DNA of 13,944 nt from a bacterium. Its GTDB lineage: Bacteria; Dependentiae; Babeliae; Babeliales; UASB340. The translations under genes were made by a program, and so were the position numbers. The notes beneath the pieces are model-generated. The model did not search any database and was not told the origin of the DNA. It worked only from the letters and a program-made list of their open reading frames with translations. This document shows positions 5,507 to 13,007 of the stretch, in pieces (within the stretch, counting starts at the first letter, position 1; every line of letters begins with the position of its first letter). The stretch is taken from the NCBI GenBank assembly GCA_030630075.1, contig DAOVNS010000030.1, positions 1 through 13,944 on the forward strand. The letters run 5' to 3'.

Positions 5507-6640
5507 ATGAACAATTTTAAGTTTGAAGTAATTCATAAATCAAAAAAGTCACGAGCAAGAGTTGGCCGAATCCATACTCCACACGGAGTTATCGATACTC
5601 CTAACTTTGTTGCGGTTGGAACAAATGGAACATTAAAAGCTGTTGATAACAACATAATTGATGATCTTGGATTGCAATTAATGTTTTGCAATACCTACCA
5701 TCTTTTGCTGCAACCAGGTGTTGATACTATTAAAAATGCTGGTGGAATTCATAAGTTTATTAATAGAACACATCCTATTATTACCGATTCTGGTGGATTT
5801 CAGGTTTTTAGTCTCAAGTATGGTGGAGTGCACCAAGAATTAAAAAGTAAGGGTACTAAAAAATACGAAGGTGGTGTCCTTAAAATTAACGAAGATGGAG
5901 TTTTGTTCCGATCTTATCGCGATGGGGCAAAAATTTTGCTTACGCCAGAAACTTCTATTCAGGCGCAAAAAGATATTGGTGCAGATATTATTGTAAGTTT
6001 TGATGAACTTCCTCCATATCACTTTTGTCCTAAAAAATTACAACAATCTTTGGATAGAACTCATCGCTGGGAAAAGCGTTCTTTGGATGTTCACTTACAA
6101 AATAAAAATGGACAAGCGCTTTACGCGGTAATTCATGGTGGAATTGATAAAGAAATGCGCAAGAAAAGTTGTGATTATTTATCATCATTACCTTTTGAGG
6201 GCTATGCAATTGGTGGAAGTGTTGGAAAAGATCGCACCGAAATGATGCAAATGCTTGATTTTTTAATGCCACATTTACCTGAAGATAAACCAAATCATTT
6301 GCTAGGAATCGGCGATTTGGAATCAATAAAAGGTATTGTTCCTCTTGGAGTTGATACATTTGATAGTTCTCATCCAACTCGTTGTGCGCGTCATGGCCTT
6401 TTATTTACTAAAAAAGAAGGTCTTTTAAGAATACTTAAAAGCGGAAATTCGCAAGTTTATAGGCCAATCGAAGACGATTGCACTTGTCCTGTATGTCAAA
6501 AATACAGTTTATCTTACATTTATCATCTTTTTAAAGCTAAAGAATTAACTGGATATACATTAGCAACTATTCACAACGTTCATTTTATGATCGAATTAAT
6601 GAAAAAATATCGAAATTTGATACTTTCTGATGAAATTTAA
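5507..6640 (+). CDS. tgt: tRNA-guanine transglycosylase, Chlamydia-like (predicted queuine-using)
   Basis: Exchanges guanine-34 in GUN anticodons for a 7-deazaguanine base. The ATG at 5507 (377 aa) is preferred over the upstream TTG at 5486 because the sequence then begins as family members do (MNNFKFEVIHKSKKSRARVG); neither start has a clear Shine-Dalgarno. Visible signatures are the general base/substrate loop ITDSGGFQVFSL, the nucleophile Asp in VDTFDSSHPTR, and zinc ligands CTCPVC with a later His in TIHNVHF. The substrate pocket departs from ordinary bacterial Tgt: FDEL replaces the usual FDEC (loss of the pocket Cys), VIHGG replaces VQGG, and GGSVGK replaces GGLAVGE with one residue fewer. 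From memory these are the forms seen in chlamydial Tgt, which prefers queuine. The gene probably works with the YhhQ transporter at 2436-3095. Function is secure; the queuine preference is inferred. Confidence 0.95.
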   Translation: MNNFKFEVIHKSKKSRARVGRIHTPHGVIDTPNFVAVGTNGTLKAVDNNIIDDLGLQLMFCNTYHLLLQPGVDTIKNAGGIHKFINRTHPIITDSGGFQVFSLKYGGVHQELKSKGTKKYEGGVLKINEDGVLFRSYRDGAKILLTPETSIQAQKDIGADIIVSFDELPPYHFCPKKLQQSLDRTHRWEKRSLDVHLQNKNGQALYAVIHGGIDKEMRKKSCDYLSSLPFEGYAIGGSVGKDRTEMMQMLDFLMPHLPEDKPNHLLGIGDLESIKGIVPLGVDTFDSSHPTRCARHGLLFTKKEGLLRILKSGNSQVYRPIEDDCTCPVCQKYSLSYIYHLFKAKELTGYTLATIHNVHFMIELMKKYRNLILSDEI

Positions 6641-6654
6641 AAAACATTGTTTTT

Positions 6655-6675
6655 GAGCCCAAAAGAGCTCTTTTT
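6655..6675 (+). terminator. Probable terminator after tgt
   Basis: Fifteen bases after the tgt stop, GAGC pairs with GCTC, and the overlapping palindrome AAAAGAGCTCTTTT (6661-6674) ends in a run of five T. The G/C stem is short, so this is a modest intrinsic terminator candidate. Confidence 0.45.
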
Positions 6676-6817
6676 ATTAATAAAACATGATTTTCTGTAT
6701 ATTTTATTGTCGTAGCATCTTGCCGTTTGTTTCTATTAGTAATTCGGGTTAATATTTAACTATAAATGTTAATTTGTTTTTAGTTTATAAAAAGCTAAAT
6801 AAATGAGAGGTTATAAA

Positions 6818-7486
6818 ATGAAAGTATCAAAAGTATCAAATAAAATATTATTAAGTTTATTAGCAATTGGATTAGTTGTTTCAACAAATTCTTATTCAAT
6901 GAAAAGAAGTGCTGATGATTCAAGACAAGAAGATAGAACATGTCTTATTTGTCAGGAAGAAATTGGTGATTCAGAAGATTATGCCAAGTCTTTAAATTGT
7001 ACCTGCAGAAATATATTTCATCCCGAATGTTTGGCTAATTGGTTTGGCGATGAACTTGTTTATGAAGAAGAGGCTATTGTTGATGGTGAAGCTGTAAGGA
7101 TAGCAACAAGAGCAGAAGAAAAAGATGCATATTTTCAAAAGGGTTGTCCTGTTTGTAAAGTTCCTGGAAGTTTAGCTGGAATTCAAATTTTTAAGGCAAC
7201 TAAGCGAAGTCGACATGATGAAGTTCCTGTGGCAGCAGTCGCAGCAGCAGGTGCGCCAGAAGATTATGAATTTGAAATGGCTCTTAGATTGAGTGTAGAG
7301 CAACAACGTTTAGATGAAGAGCAAAGACGAGAACGAGATGAGGAAGAATTGTTTCAGGCTATTGCAATGAGTTTAGAAGGTGGTCGCGTTGAAGTTGTAC
7401 CAGCGCTAGCAGCAGCCGCTGCTGCTGCCGAAGAACCCGCTCCACAACCTTCTTGGTTCAGTAGATTTTGGCCCTTTAGAAGATAA
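6818..7486 (+). CDS. Exported RING-finger protein with tandem ubiquitin-interacting motifs; putative host-ubiquitin effector
   Basis: A protein of 222 residues from the ATG at 6818, chosen over the ATG at 6803 because GAGAGG lies 8 bases upstream. Residues 1-27 are a signal peptide (LLSLLAIGLVVSTNSYS). Residues 41-114 are a RING-like zinc finger: C42/C45, C61/C63, H68/C71, C110/C113, with FHPEC and a following Trp. The fourth ligand is the Cys of a CxC pair where a RING-H2 has His, giving a C4HC3 order like RING-CH, and a 38-residue acidic loop precedes the last pair. Two stretches then match the ubiquitin-interacting motif (acidic run, then A-x-x-x-S-x-E): about 149-164 (A155, S159, E161) and about 174-188 (A181, S185, E187), joined by a charged helix. 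An alanine tract (about 196-204) and a short WFSRFWPFRR tail end the protein. This suggests a ligase that also holds ubiquitin; the target is unknown. Confidence 0.88.
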   Translation: MKVSKVSNKILLSLLAIGLVVSTNSYSMKRSADDSRQEDRTCLICQEEIGDSEDYAKSLNCTCRNIFHPECLANWFGDELVYEEEAIVDGEAVRIATRAEEKDAYFQKGCPVCKVPGSLAGIQIFKATKRSRHDEVPVAAVAAAGAPEDYEFEMALRLSVEQQRLDEEQRRERDEEELFQAIAMSLEGGRVEVVPALAAAAAAAEEPAPQPSWFSRFWPFRR

Positions 7487-7503
7487 AAAATAAATTATTA
7501 ATT

Positions 7504-8412
7504 TTAAAAACCGATTAATTGGCATTCCGCTTTTGGCAGGATGCCATATTTTTTTTGTACAAGCTTTTGCATCTGTTTTGCTAAATTAAAAACGTCATTA
7601 CTCGTTGCGCCGGCCAACGTTTCGATCATATTGGCATGTTTTGATGAAACAATTGCATTTCCAACTCTAAGTTCGCCTTTTATTCCAAGTTTATCTAAGT
7701 AATAACCAATTGCGGTTATTTTTTTGCCGTTGATTTTAAAATCAATTTCATCTTCTGAAAAATTTCTGAAAAAACTTCCGCATGTATTTGAGTTAGGATA
7801 TCTGCGTTTTCTGTGCCTAATTGTTTCGTCTCTTCTGCCTTTTGAATAAGCAGCGGCAATATCATCAACTTTTTTTAATTTAAAAGTTGTGCTTATCAAA
7901 AAATCTTCTTTCTTTTGTAAAGTAGATTTATCGTAACCAAACTTAAACCAATCTTTGCAAACTTCGCAAATTTCGCCAGTTTGTTTATTAATAATTTTTG
8001 CTGATTCTATAAAATCACTTAAAAAATAATCTAAATAATGAATATTGATATAAGTTGAGCCGCCAACGGTTCCGGGAATACAGCTAAATTCTTCTAAACC
8101 AACTAAATTATTATCTAAGCAAAAATCAATTAAATCTTGAATTTTAACTCCTGCATGGGCGGTAATTACTTCATTATTTAAGATTTCTATTTTTTTTAGT
8201 TTGGGCCTGATTGTTAAACCATCAAAACCATGGTCGCTGATTAAAATATTTGCACCTTCGCCCAAAACAAATATTTCTAAATTGTTAGAATTGGCAAATT
8301 CTATTGCTTGTTGGAATTCAATTTCATTTTCTGGTTCACAGTAAAATTTTGAACATCCACCTGTTTTGAACCAATTTTTATCTTTTAACGTAATATTTTG
8401 ATCAATTTTCAT
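7504..8412 (-). CDS. murB: UDP-N-acetylenolpyruvoylglucosamine reductase (MurB)
   Basis: NADPH- and FAD-dependent reduction of UDP-GlcNAc-enolpyruvate to UDP-MurNAc, the second committed step of peptidoglycan precursor synthesis, in the cytoplasm. In order: NWFKTGG at residues 13-19, FAD-binding GEGANIL at 51-57, IPGTVGGS at 112-119, the catalytic Ser in CGSFFRN (S213), GNAIVSSKHANMI at 251-263, and the C-terminal Glu (E296 in PKAECQLIG). The length (302) is normal for the family. One departure stands out: the usual YRxS motif is FGYDKS at 158-163, so the Arg expected to contact the substrate carboxylate is Asp161. The start has AAGGTG about 8 bases upstream. It stands alone on this strand, convergent with the RING-UIM gene and divergent from the amidase operon. 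The annotation is secure despite the substitution. Confidence 0.95.
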   Translation of the reverse strand: MKIDQNITLKDKNWFKTGGCSKFYCEPENEIEFQQAIEFANSNNLEIFVLGEGANILISDHGFDGLTIRPKLKKIEILNNEVITAHAGVKIQDLIDFCLDNNLVGLEEFSCIPGTVGGSTYINIHYLDYFLSDFIESAKIINKQTGEICEVCKDWFKFGYDKSTLQKKEDFLISTTFKLKKVDDIAAAYSKGRRDETIRHRKRRYPNSNTCGSFFRNFSEDEIDFKINGKKITAIGYYLDKLGIKGELRVGNAIVSSKHANMIETLAGATSNDVFNLAKQMQKLVQKKYGILPKAECQLIGF

Positions 8413-8437
8413 ATTTTCACACCTTTTTAAGGGTTTT

Positions 8438-8443
8438 ATTATA
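8438..8443 (-). promoter_or_regulatory. Candidate -10 box for murB
   Basis: A perfect TATAAT on the reverse strand at 8443-8438 lies 25 bases upstream of the murB ATG, leaving room for a short leader with the AAGGTG ribosome site. The -35 region, around 8460-8466, is poor. Confidence 0.4.
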
Positions 8444-8516
8444 TCAAGTTTGAGTAAAAATTAAAGACACCGCATTTGCTGTTGTAAAATATTAATTTAA
8501 TCCAAAAACGAATTAA

Positions 8517-8546
8517 TTGACAATTTGAAAACATTATTGGTAGCGT
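8517..8546 (+). promoter_or_regulatory. Candidate promoter for the amidase-murD-ftsW operon
   Basis: A perfect -35 TTGACA at 8517-8522 is followed after 18 bases by TAGCGT (8541-8546), a weak -10. The amidase ATG follows at 8582, with a strong GGGGAAGGG ribosome site just upstream. The -35 and the position support a promoter; the weak -10 lowers confidence. Confidence 0.35.
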
Positions 8547-8581
8547 AAGGGTGGAAAATAAATATTGGGGAAGGGTTTATC

Positions 8582-9835
8582 ATGAAAAAGTTTTTAGTGT
8601 TGTTTTTTTGCGGAAGTGTGTTTTTAGTTCAAGCCAAAAATGTTCCATTTAATAATAAAAAATCTTCATATATAAATAATTTAAATTGGGTAGAAATATC
8701 AAAAGAGAGGTATACTCCCCAAGTTATGATGGATTTTTCAAAACCGTTATATTTTGAGAAAAAAGTTGATCAAAATACAATGGCCTTGGAGTTTGCATTT
8801 CCTGGGATGAACTTAAAAGAGTTTGAGAAGCATAATCTTGTTCAAAATTTAAGAGCGATTTCTCAAATAAAAAAAGTGGAACTTATTGAAAAAAAAGCTC
8901 CTAGTCCTCGAGTTGTTTTAACTATTACTTTTAATAGTAACGATGTTTTGGTTCGTTGGTACAAAATGGAAGATCCAAACAGATTAGTTTTGGATCTTTT
9001 TTCTAAACGTTCTTTGGCGAAATGTAAAAAAAATGGTTCCATGGTTTTGTATGCACAAAATGATTTTATTAGACCTGATGCGCAGGGAGTAAAAAAAAAA
9101 TCCTCGGCTGAAGGTTTAATAAAAATAAATGATAATTTATTATCTCGTAATGTATTACCTCGAAATAAAATTAAAAACTTTTCTATAGTTGTGGATGCGG
9201 GGCATGGAAAGGATGATACGGGTGCGAATGGTTTTTTTGCATTAAAAGAAAAAGATGTATCTCTTGATATTGCCCAAAGAGTTGGAAGCTTATTGAAAAA
9301 AAAAGGATTTAAAACATCTTTGACAAGAAATAGTGATACAAATCTAACTTTACTTGAGCGTTCCGAATTGGCAGGACAATTAAAAGCTGATTTATTTGTT
9401 TCAATTCACGCAAATGCGGTAAAATGTGTAGAAAATATTTCTGGAATAGAAACTTATTTTTTAAATCCAGAAACATTATTAACACCCAAAAGGCAGGGCG
9501 GATATCTGTTTGCAACCAAAAATGATATGCAGCTTGCAGCAATTGCAGATGATATTTTAAAAAAGAATGCAAATTTATCTAAAAGTTTAGCGGGATCTAT
9601 TCAAAAAAATATCGTTAGTTTTTTACAAGATCATAAGATTTCACCTGTTGATAGGGGGGCAAAAGCTGCAAGGTTTAGAATTTTATTAAGAAGCGAGATT
9701 CCTGTTGCATTAATTGAAGTTGGATTTTTAACAAATAAAAAAGAAGCAAGACGTTTGGGGAATTCTGCATATCGAAATATGCTTGCGCAGGGCATTGTTC
9801 AGGGAATAGAAGAATATGTTTGCTCTAACAAGTAG
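8582..9835 (+). CDS. amiC: N-acetylmuramoyl-L-alanine amidase, AmiC-like (AMIN + Amidase_3)
   Basis: Periplasmic zinc hydrolase that cuts the bond between MurNAc and the peptide stem, needed to split septal peptidoglycan at cell separation. The layout is as in the AmiB/AmiC group: signal peptide at 1-18 (LVLFFCGSVFLVQA), an AMIN-like beta domain at about 35-145 that would target the enzyme to septal wall, a linker, and Amidase_3 from about 199 to the end. The zinc and catalytic residues are present: H208 in VVDAGHGKDDTGA, E223 in ALKEKDV, H276 in FVSIHANA, and E379 in ALIEVGFLTN. The length of 417 is usual. It has a strong ribosome site and leads what looks like an operon with the small membrane gene, murD and ftsW. 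The family call is secure; the exact AmiA/B/C subgroup is less so. Confidence 0.93.
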   Translation: MKKFLVLFFCGSVFLVQAKNVPFNNKKSSYINNLNWVEISKERYTPQVMMDFSKPLYFEKKVDQNTMALEFAFPGMNLKEFEKHNLVQNLRAISQIKKVELIEKKAPSPRVVLTITFNSNDVLVRWYKMEDPNRLVLDLFSKRSLAKCKKNGSMVLYAQNDFIRPDAQGVKKKSSAEGLIKINDNLLSRNVLPRNKIKNFSIVVDAGHGKDDTGANGFFALKEKDVSLDIAQRVGSLLKKKGFKTSLTRNSDTNLTLLERSELAGQLKADLFVSIHANAVKCVENISGIETYFLNPETLLTPKRQGGYLFATKNDMQLAAIADDILKKNANLSKSLAGSIQKNIVSFLQDHKISPVDRGAKAARFRILLRSEIPVALIEVGFLTNKKEARRLGNSAYRNMLAQGIVQGIEEYVCSNK

Positions 9836-9881
9836 CATTAAATATGATAAAAAATAATTAAATTTAAAAAAGGAGAGAATT

Positions 9882-10370
9882 ATGGAAGCAGCTATTGGTG
9901 CAATTCTTCCAATTGGTGGAATGTTAGGTGGTGCCAAAAAATTAAGCGAAATGAAAGCGATGGGGCAGTATTTAGGAAGTTTTTTCTATTATTTTATTAT
10001 TTTTCTGCTTGCTGTTTCTGTAATAATGTTTGTTTTGGGTTTTATTCGGTTAATTAAATTTTTATATAGACGAAAATTAAAAAAAGCTTTAATTTTGCTG
10101 CATCGTCTTGATACCGAATTATTTTTGTTAAAAAATATATCTAAAATAAAAGATGACAAAAAATTAGATATAGATCTTTCTAGTAAAGAATCTGTTTCTT
10201 TGCTTAAAAAGATGATTGATACAAGGTTTTTTGTAAATGCTTTGGGTCTTCACAATAGCAAAAGAATGATTGATGGTCTTGAGATGATTAAAGAAAAAAG
10301 TATTGATGTTAATATTCAAATTGCGTTTGTTGATAATTGGGTAAAACTTGTTGAATCGATGTTGTGCTAA
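9882..10370 (+). CDS. Unrecognised small membrane protein in the amidase-murD operon (162 aa)
   Basis: I do not recognise it. The ATG has a near-perfect AAGGAGAG ribosome site. A glycine-rich N-terminus (IGAILPIGGMLGGAKK) is followed by one strong transmembrane segment at about 32-59 (FFYYFIIFLLAVSVIMFVLGF), then a basic stretch (RLIKFLYRRKLKK) and a helical C-terminal domain of about 100 residues, predicted cytoplasmic by the positive-inside rule. Its stop codon overlaps the start of murD, so the two are probably translationally coupled. Its place between the amidase and murD/ftsW suggests a role in the wall or divisome, which is inference from position alone. Confidence 0.8.
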   Translation: MEAAIGAILPIGGMLGGAKKLSEMKAMGQYLGSFFYYFIIFLLAVSVIMFVLGFIRLIKFLYRRKLKKALILLHRLDTELFLLKNISKIKDDKKLDIDLSSKESVSLLKKMIDTRFFVNALGLHNSKRMIDGLEMIKEKSIDVNIQIAFVDNWVKLVESMLC

Positions 10371-11682
10371 AAAAGTTGGAATTTTAGGTTTTGGAATTGT
10401 TGGAAAATCTTATTTAAAGTTTTTTTCAAATTTTAATATTGATATAGAAATAAATGTTTGGGATAAGCGTAAATTAAATGATTCCGAACTCGATTTGGTG
10501 AAAAAAAATAATGCGAAAGTTTTTGATGTCAAAAAAAATAGTATTCAAGAATTCTGCAATCAACAGGATTACGTTGCAGTAAGTCCCGGTTTTAATATTT
10601 CTGATATTGAATGCAGCAAAGATAAGTTTATTTGTGAATTAGATTTATTTTCTGAATATTTTAAACATGCATGTTTGCAACATAAATCTATTGCAATAAC
10701 TGGAACATTAGGCAAAACAACAATTACAAATCTACTCAATCAAATCTTAAATAAAGTTTTTGATAAACCATCTTGTATTGGCGGAAACATTGGTTTTCCG
10801 ATGTTAGATTTAATTGAAAAACAAAAGAATATAGATATCGTGGATATCGTGGATACCGCTGTTTTAGAATTATCGAGTTTTCAGTTGGATCAAAGCAAAA
10901 AATTTGCGCCCGATATTGCAATATGGACTAATTTTTATCCAAATCATCTTGATTGGCACAAAGATTCAAAAGAATATTTTGATGCCAAATCTAAAATTTT
11001 TGAATATCAAAACAAAAATCAACACTTAATTGTTCCTGCCAGTTTTTTGAAAGAAGATCTTTTTTTAGAAAAATTAAAAAATATAAAATCCCGTGTTCAT
11101 TTTATATCAGAAGAAAATGAATCTGATTTGAGTTTTGTTCCCGACATTACATTTAAACAAAATTGGCGATTTATTTTTACTGCATTAGATATTTTAGGTT
11201 TAGATTTAGAAAAGTTAAAAAACTATTTTAAAAAAAATAATAGTTTTAGCCTTAAAAATAACTTACAAGATCATCGGTTAGAGCATTTTGCAACAGTAAA
11301 TAAAGTTGATTTTTATAATGATTCTAAAGCAACTGTAATTCAGGCCACATTGAGTGCTACACAAAAGATAAACCAAAAAAATAAGCCGATTATTTTAATT
11401 CTAGGCGGGACATCGAAGGGTGTTGGTCGTAATTCTTTGTTAAAAGATCTTGAAAGATGTGAAAATCTAAAAAAAATATTTTGTTTAAGCAAAAATAAAA
11501 ATGAATTTTCTGGTATTAAAACTTATTCTTCTCTTCAAGAATTATTAAGTGCTATTATGCAAATTGTACGGCCTGGAGACCAAGTGTTGTTTTCTCCTTC
11601 AGGTGCAAGCTTTGATTTGTTTAAAGATTATAAACATCGTGGTGATATTTTTAAAAAGCTTGTTTTGGAATTAGCTAATTAA
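10348..11682 (+). CDS. murD: UDP-N-acetylmuramoyl-L-alanine--D-glutamate ligase (MurD)
   Basis: Cytoplasmic ATP-dependent addition of D-Glu to UDP-MurNAc-L-Ala. Mur-ligase landmarks in order: N-terminal dinucleotide-like fold (VGILGFGIVG), P-loop TGTLGKTT at 118-125, GGNIGFP, ELSSFQL at 174-180, NHLDWH at 199-204, the lysine expected to be carbamylated in AKSKIF (K214), DHRLE at 308-312, NDSKAT at 324-329, ILGG, and SPSGASFD with the RGD near the end. The P-loop has Leu where Asn is usual (GTNGKTT). There is no ATG; TTG at 10348 or 10351 is the likely start, lying inside the end of the preceding gene, which suggests coupling. A 9-base tandem repeat at 10834-10851 adds Asp-Ile-Val units just before ELSSFQL. 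The length of 444 is normal. Confidence 0.93.
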   Translation: MLNRCCAKKVGILGFGIVGKSYLKFFSNFNIDIEINVWDKRKLNDSELDLVKKNNAKVFDVKKNSIQEFCNQQDYVAVSPGFNISDIECSKDKFICELDLFSEYFKHACLQHKSIAITGTLGKTTITNLLNQILNKVFDKPSCIGGNIGFPMLDLIEKQKNIDIVDIVDTAVLELSSFQLDQSKKFAPDIAIWTNFYPNHLDWHKDSKEYFDAKSKIFEYQNKNQHLIVPASFLKEDLFLEKLKNIKSRVHFISEENESDLSFVPDITFKQNWRFIFTALDILGLDLEKLKNYFKKNNSFSLKNNLQDHRLEHFATVNKVDFYNDSKATVIQATLSATQKINQKNKPIILILGGTSKGVGRNSLLKDLERCENLKKIFCLSKNKNEFSGIKTYSSLQELLSAIMQIVRPGDQVLFSPSGASFDLFKDYKHRGDIFKKLVLELAN

Positions 11683-11711
11683 AGTTACATTTGTACAAAA
11701 AGGATTGTGTA

Positions 11712-12815
11712 ATGGCTATGGTCGAAAAAAAATTAAAATATGATTTGCAGTTTTTCTTTTTAATTGTTCTTTGTTTAACCACTCTTGGTTTGATTTTTAT
11801 TTATTCATCTAGTTCAATTTATGCATTAGAAAAGTTTGGTTCATCCAATTTTTTTCTAAAAAAACAGCTTCTTTTTATTGCACCCGCTTTGGCGGGATTT
11901 ATTTTTTTTGCAATAATTCCTATTCATATTTTAAAAAGATATGCACCATTTTTATTTATTGGCTCATTATGTTTAACGGCGCTTACACTTTTTCCATTTA
12001 TTGGAACGAAATTGCATGGTTCAAGTCGGTGGATTTATGGCGCTAGTTTTCAGCCCAGTGAATTATTAAAGTTTTTTTTGATTATTTATATCGGATTTTT
12101 CCTTGAAAAAAAACAAAAAAGGATCCGTTCTTTTTGGCATGGTTATTTACCTTTTTTATTAATTTTAGGTGCAACTTTCTTTATTTTGTTAAAACAGCCT
12201 GATTTTGGTTCGGTTGTAACTATTTTTGTAACGGCATTTATTTTATTGTTTGTTGCAGAATTTAAATTGTGGTATTTGTTTATAACAATGTTAGCTGCTT
12301 TGCCTGCAGCTGTTTTTTTAATTTTTTCTAAATCATATCGTTTGAACAGGATTTTAATATTTTTAAATCCGTGGCAAGATCCGCAAGGAAGAGGTTTTCA
12401 GATTATTCAATCTTTAATTGCAATTGGTTCGGGAAGTTTATGGGGTGTTGGAGTTTCGAATTCAAGGCAAAAGTTTTTTTATTTACCAATGCAGCACACT
12501 GATTTTATCTTTTCGATAGTTGCAGAAGAGACAGGTTTTATCGGTTCTTGTTTGGTAATTCTTCTATATTTCTTATTTTGTTATTTTGGACTTAAAATTG
12601 CGCTGCAATTAGAAAATCTTTTTGCATTTTTCACAACGTTGGGCTTTGTTGTAATGATTAGTCTGCAAGCCGTTATAAATTTAATGGTTACATCGGGCCT
12701 TTTACCAACAAAAGGTCTTGGTTTGCCATTTATAAGTTACGGTGGAACTTCTTTGGTTTGTTTTTTCTGCATGATTGGTTTAATTGCAAACTTCTCCCGC
12801 CAACAAGGTTTATAA
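11712..12815 (+). CDS. ftsW: FtsW, SEDS-family septal peptidoglycan glycosyltransferase
   Basis: Polytopic inner-membrane enzyme that polymerises lipid II at the division site with a partner class B PBP. The ATG at 11712 (367 aa) is chosen over the TTG at 11691 because AAAAAGGA sits about 8 bases upstream of it. Characteristic SEDS features are GSSRWI followed by FQPSELLK at about 103-120, QPDFGS at 162-167, NPWQDPQGRGFQ at 219-230, LPMQHTDFIFSIVAEE at 258-273, and the C-terminal PTKGLGLPFISYGGTSL at 332-348. The Lys-Gly form of that last block and the neighbouring murD favour FtsW over RodA. About ten membrane helices are expected from the hydrophobic pattern. It is the last gene of the amidase-murD operon, 29 bases after murD. 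No PBP partner gene is in view. Confidence 0.92.
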   Translation: MAMVEKKLKYDLQFFFLIVLCLTTLGLIFIYSSSSIYALEKFGSSNFFLKKQLLFIAPALAGFIFFAIIPIHILKRYAPFLFIGSLCLTALTLFPFIGTKLHGSSRWIYGASFQPSELLKFFLIIYIGFFLEKKQKRIRSFWHGYLPFLLILGATFFILLKQPDFGSVVTIFVTAFILLFVAEFKLWYLFITMLAALPAAVFLIFSKSYRLNRILIFLNPWQDPQGRGFQIIQSLIAIGSGSLWGVGVSNSRQKFFYLPMQHTDFIFSIVAEETGFIGSCLVILLYFLFCYFGLKIALQLENLFAFFTTLGFVVMISLQAVINLMVTSGLLPTKGLGLPFISYGGTSLVCFFCMIGLIANFSRQQGL

Positions 12816-12881
12816 TTCAGATAGAATCTTTGTTGTTAACTTGTATGTACTTACTTTTTTACTTGATAACAAAAGCTGCTT

Positions 12882-12898
12882 TTGATTGACACAATCAA
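12882..12898. terminator. Small hairpin after ftsW (weak terminator candidate)
   Basis: TTGATTG (12882-12888) pairs with CAATCAA (12892-12898) over a 3-base loop, 67 bases after the ftsW stop. It lacks a G/C-rich stem and a T run, and it overlaps the -35 box of a promoter candidate, so an operator role is equally possible. Confidence 0.3.
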
Positions 12899-12913
12899 TA
12901 TAATTGCGATAAT
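12886..12913 (+). promoter_or_regulatory. Candidate sigma70-type promoter for the 13008 gene
   Basis: A perfect TTGACA (12886-12891) and GATAAT (12908-12913, one mismatch to TATAAT) are spaced by 16 bases. The predicted transcript would begin near 12920, giving a leader of about 90 bases before the GTG at 13008. Together with the glyQS promoter it is the best match seen. Confidence 0.55.
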
Positions 12914-13007
12914 TAGTATCTTAATAATTGGCTGTTTTTGGGTGGGATGGTTCAGTTTAAAATAAGTTTTATAAAATAAATTTTAATTTTTCTTTGGGAT
13001 TTTTATT

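Noticed and set aside
6803..6817. ATG at 6803 as the start of the RING-UIM gene
   Set aside because: The ATG at 6818 has a GAGAGG site at the correct distance, and that site overlaps the first codons of the longer reading.
7487..7503. Terminator between the convergent RING-UIM and murB genes
   Set aside because: Only 17 bases separate the stops. The local ATTAAT repeats form too weak a stem to call.
9309..9572. Reverse open frame of 87 codons within the amidase
   Set aside because: It overlaps the catalytic domain of the amidase on the opposite strand and shows no start signal or recognisable motif.
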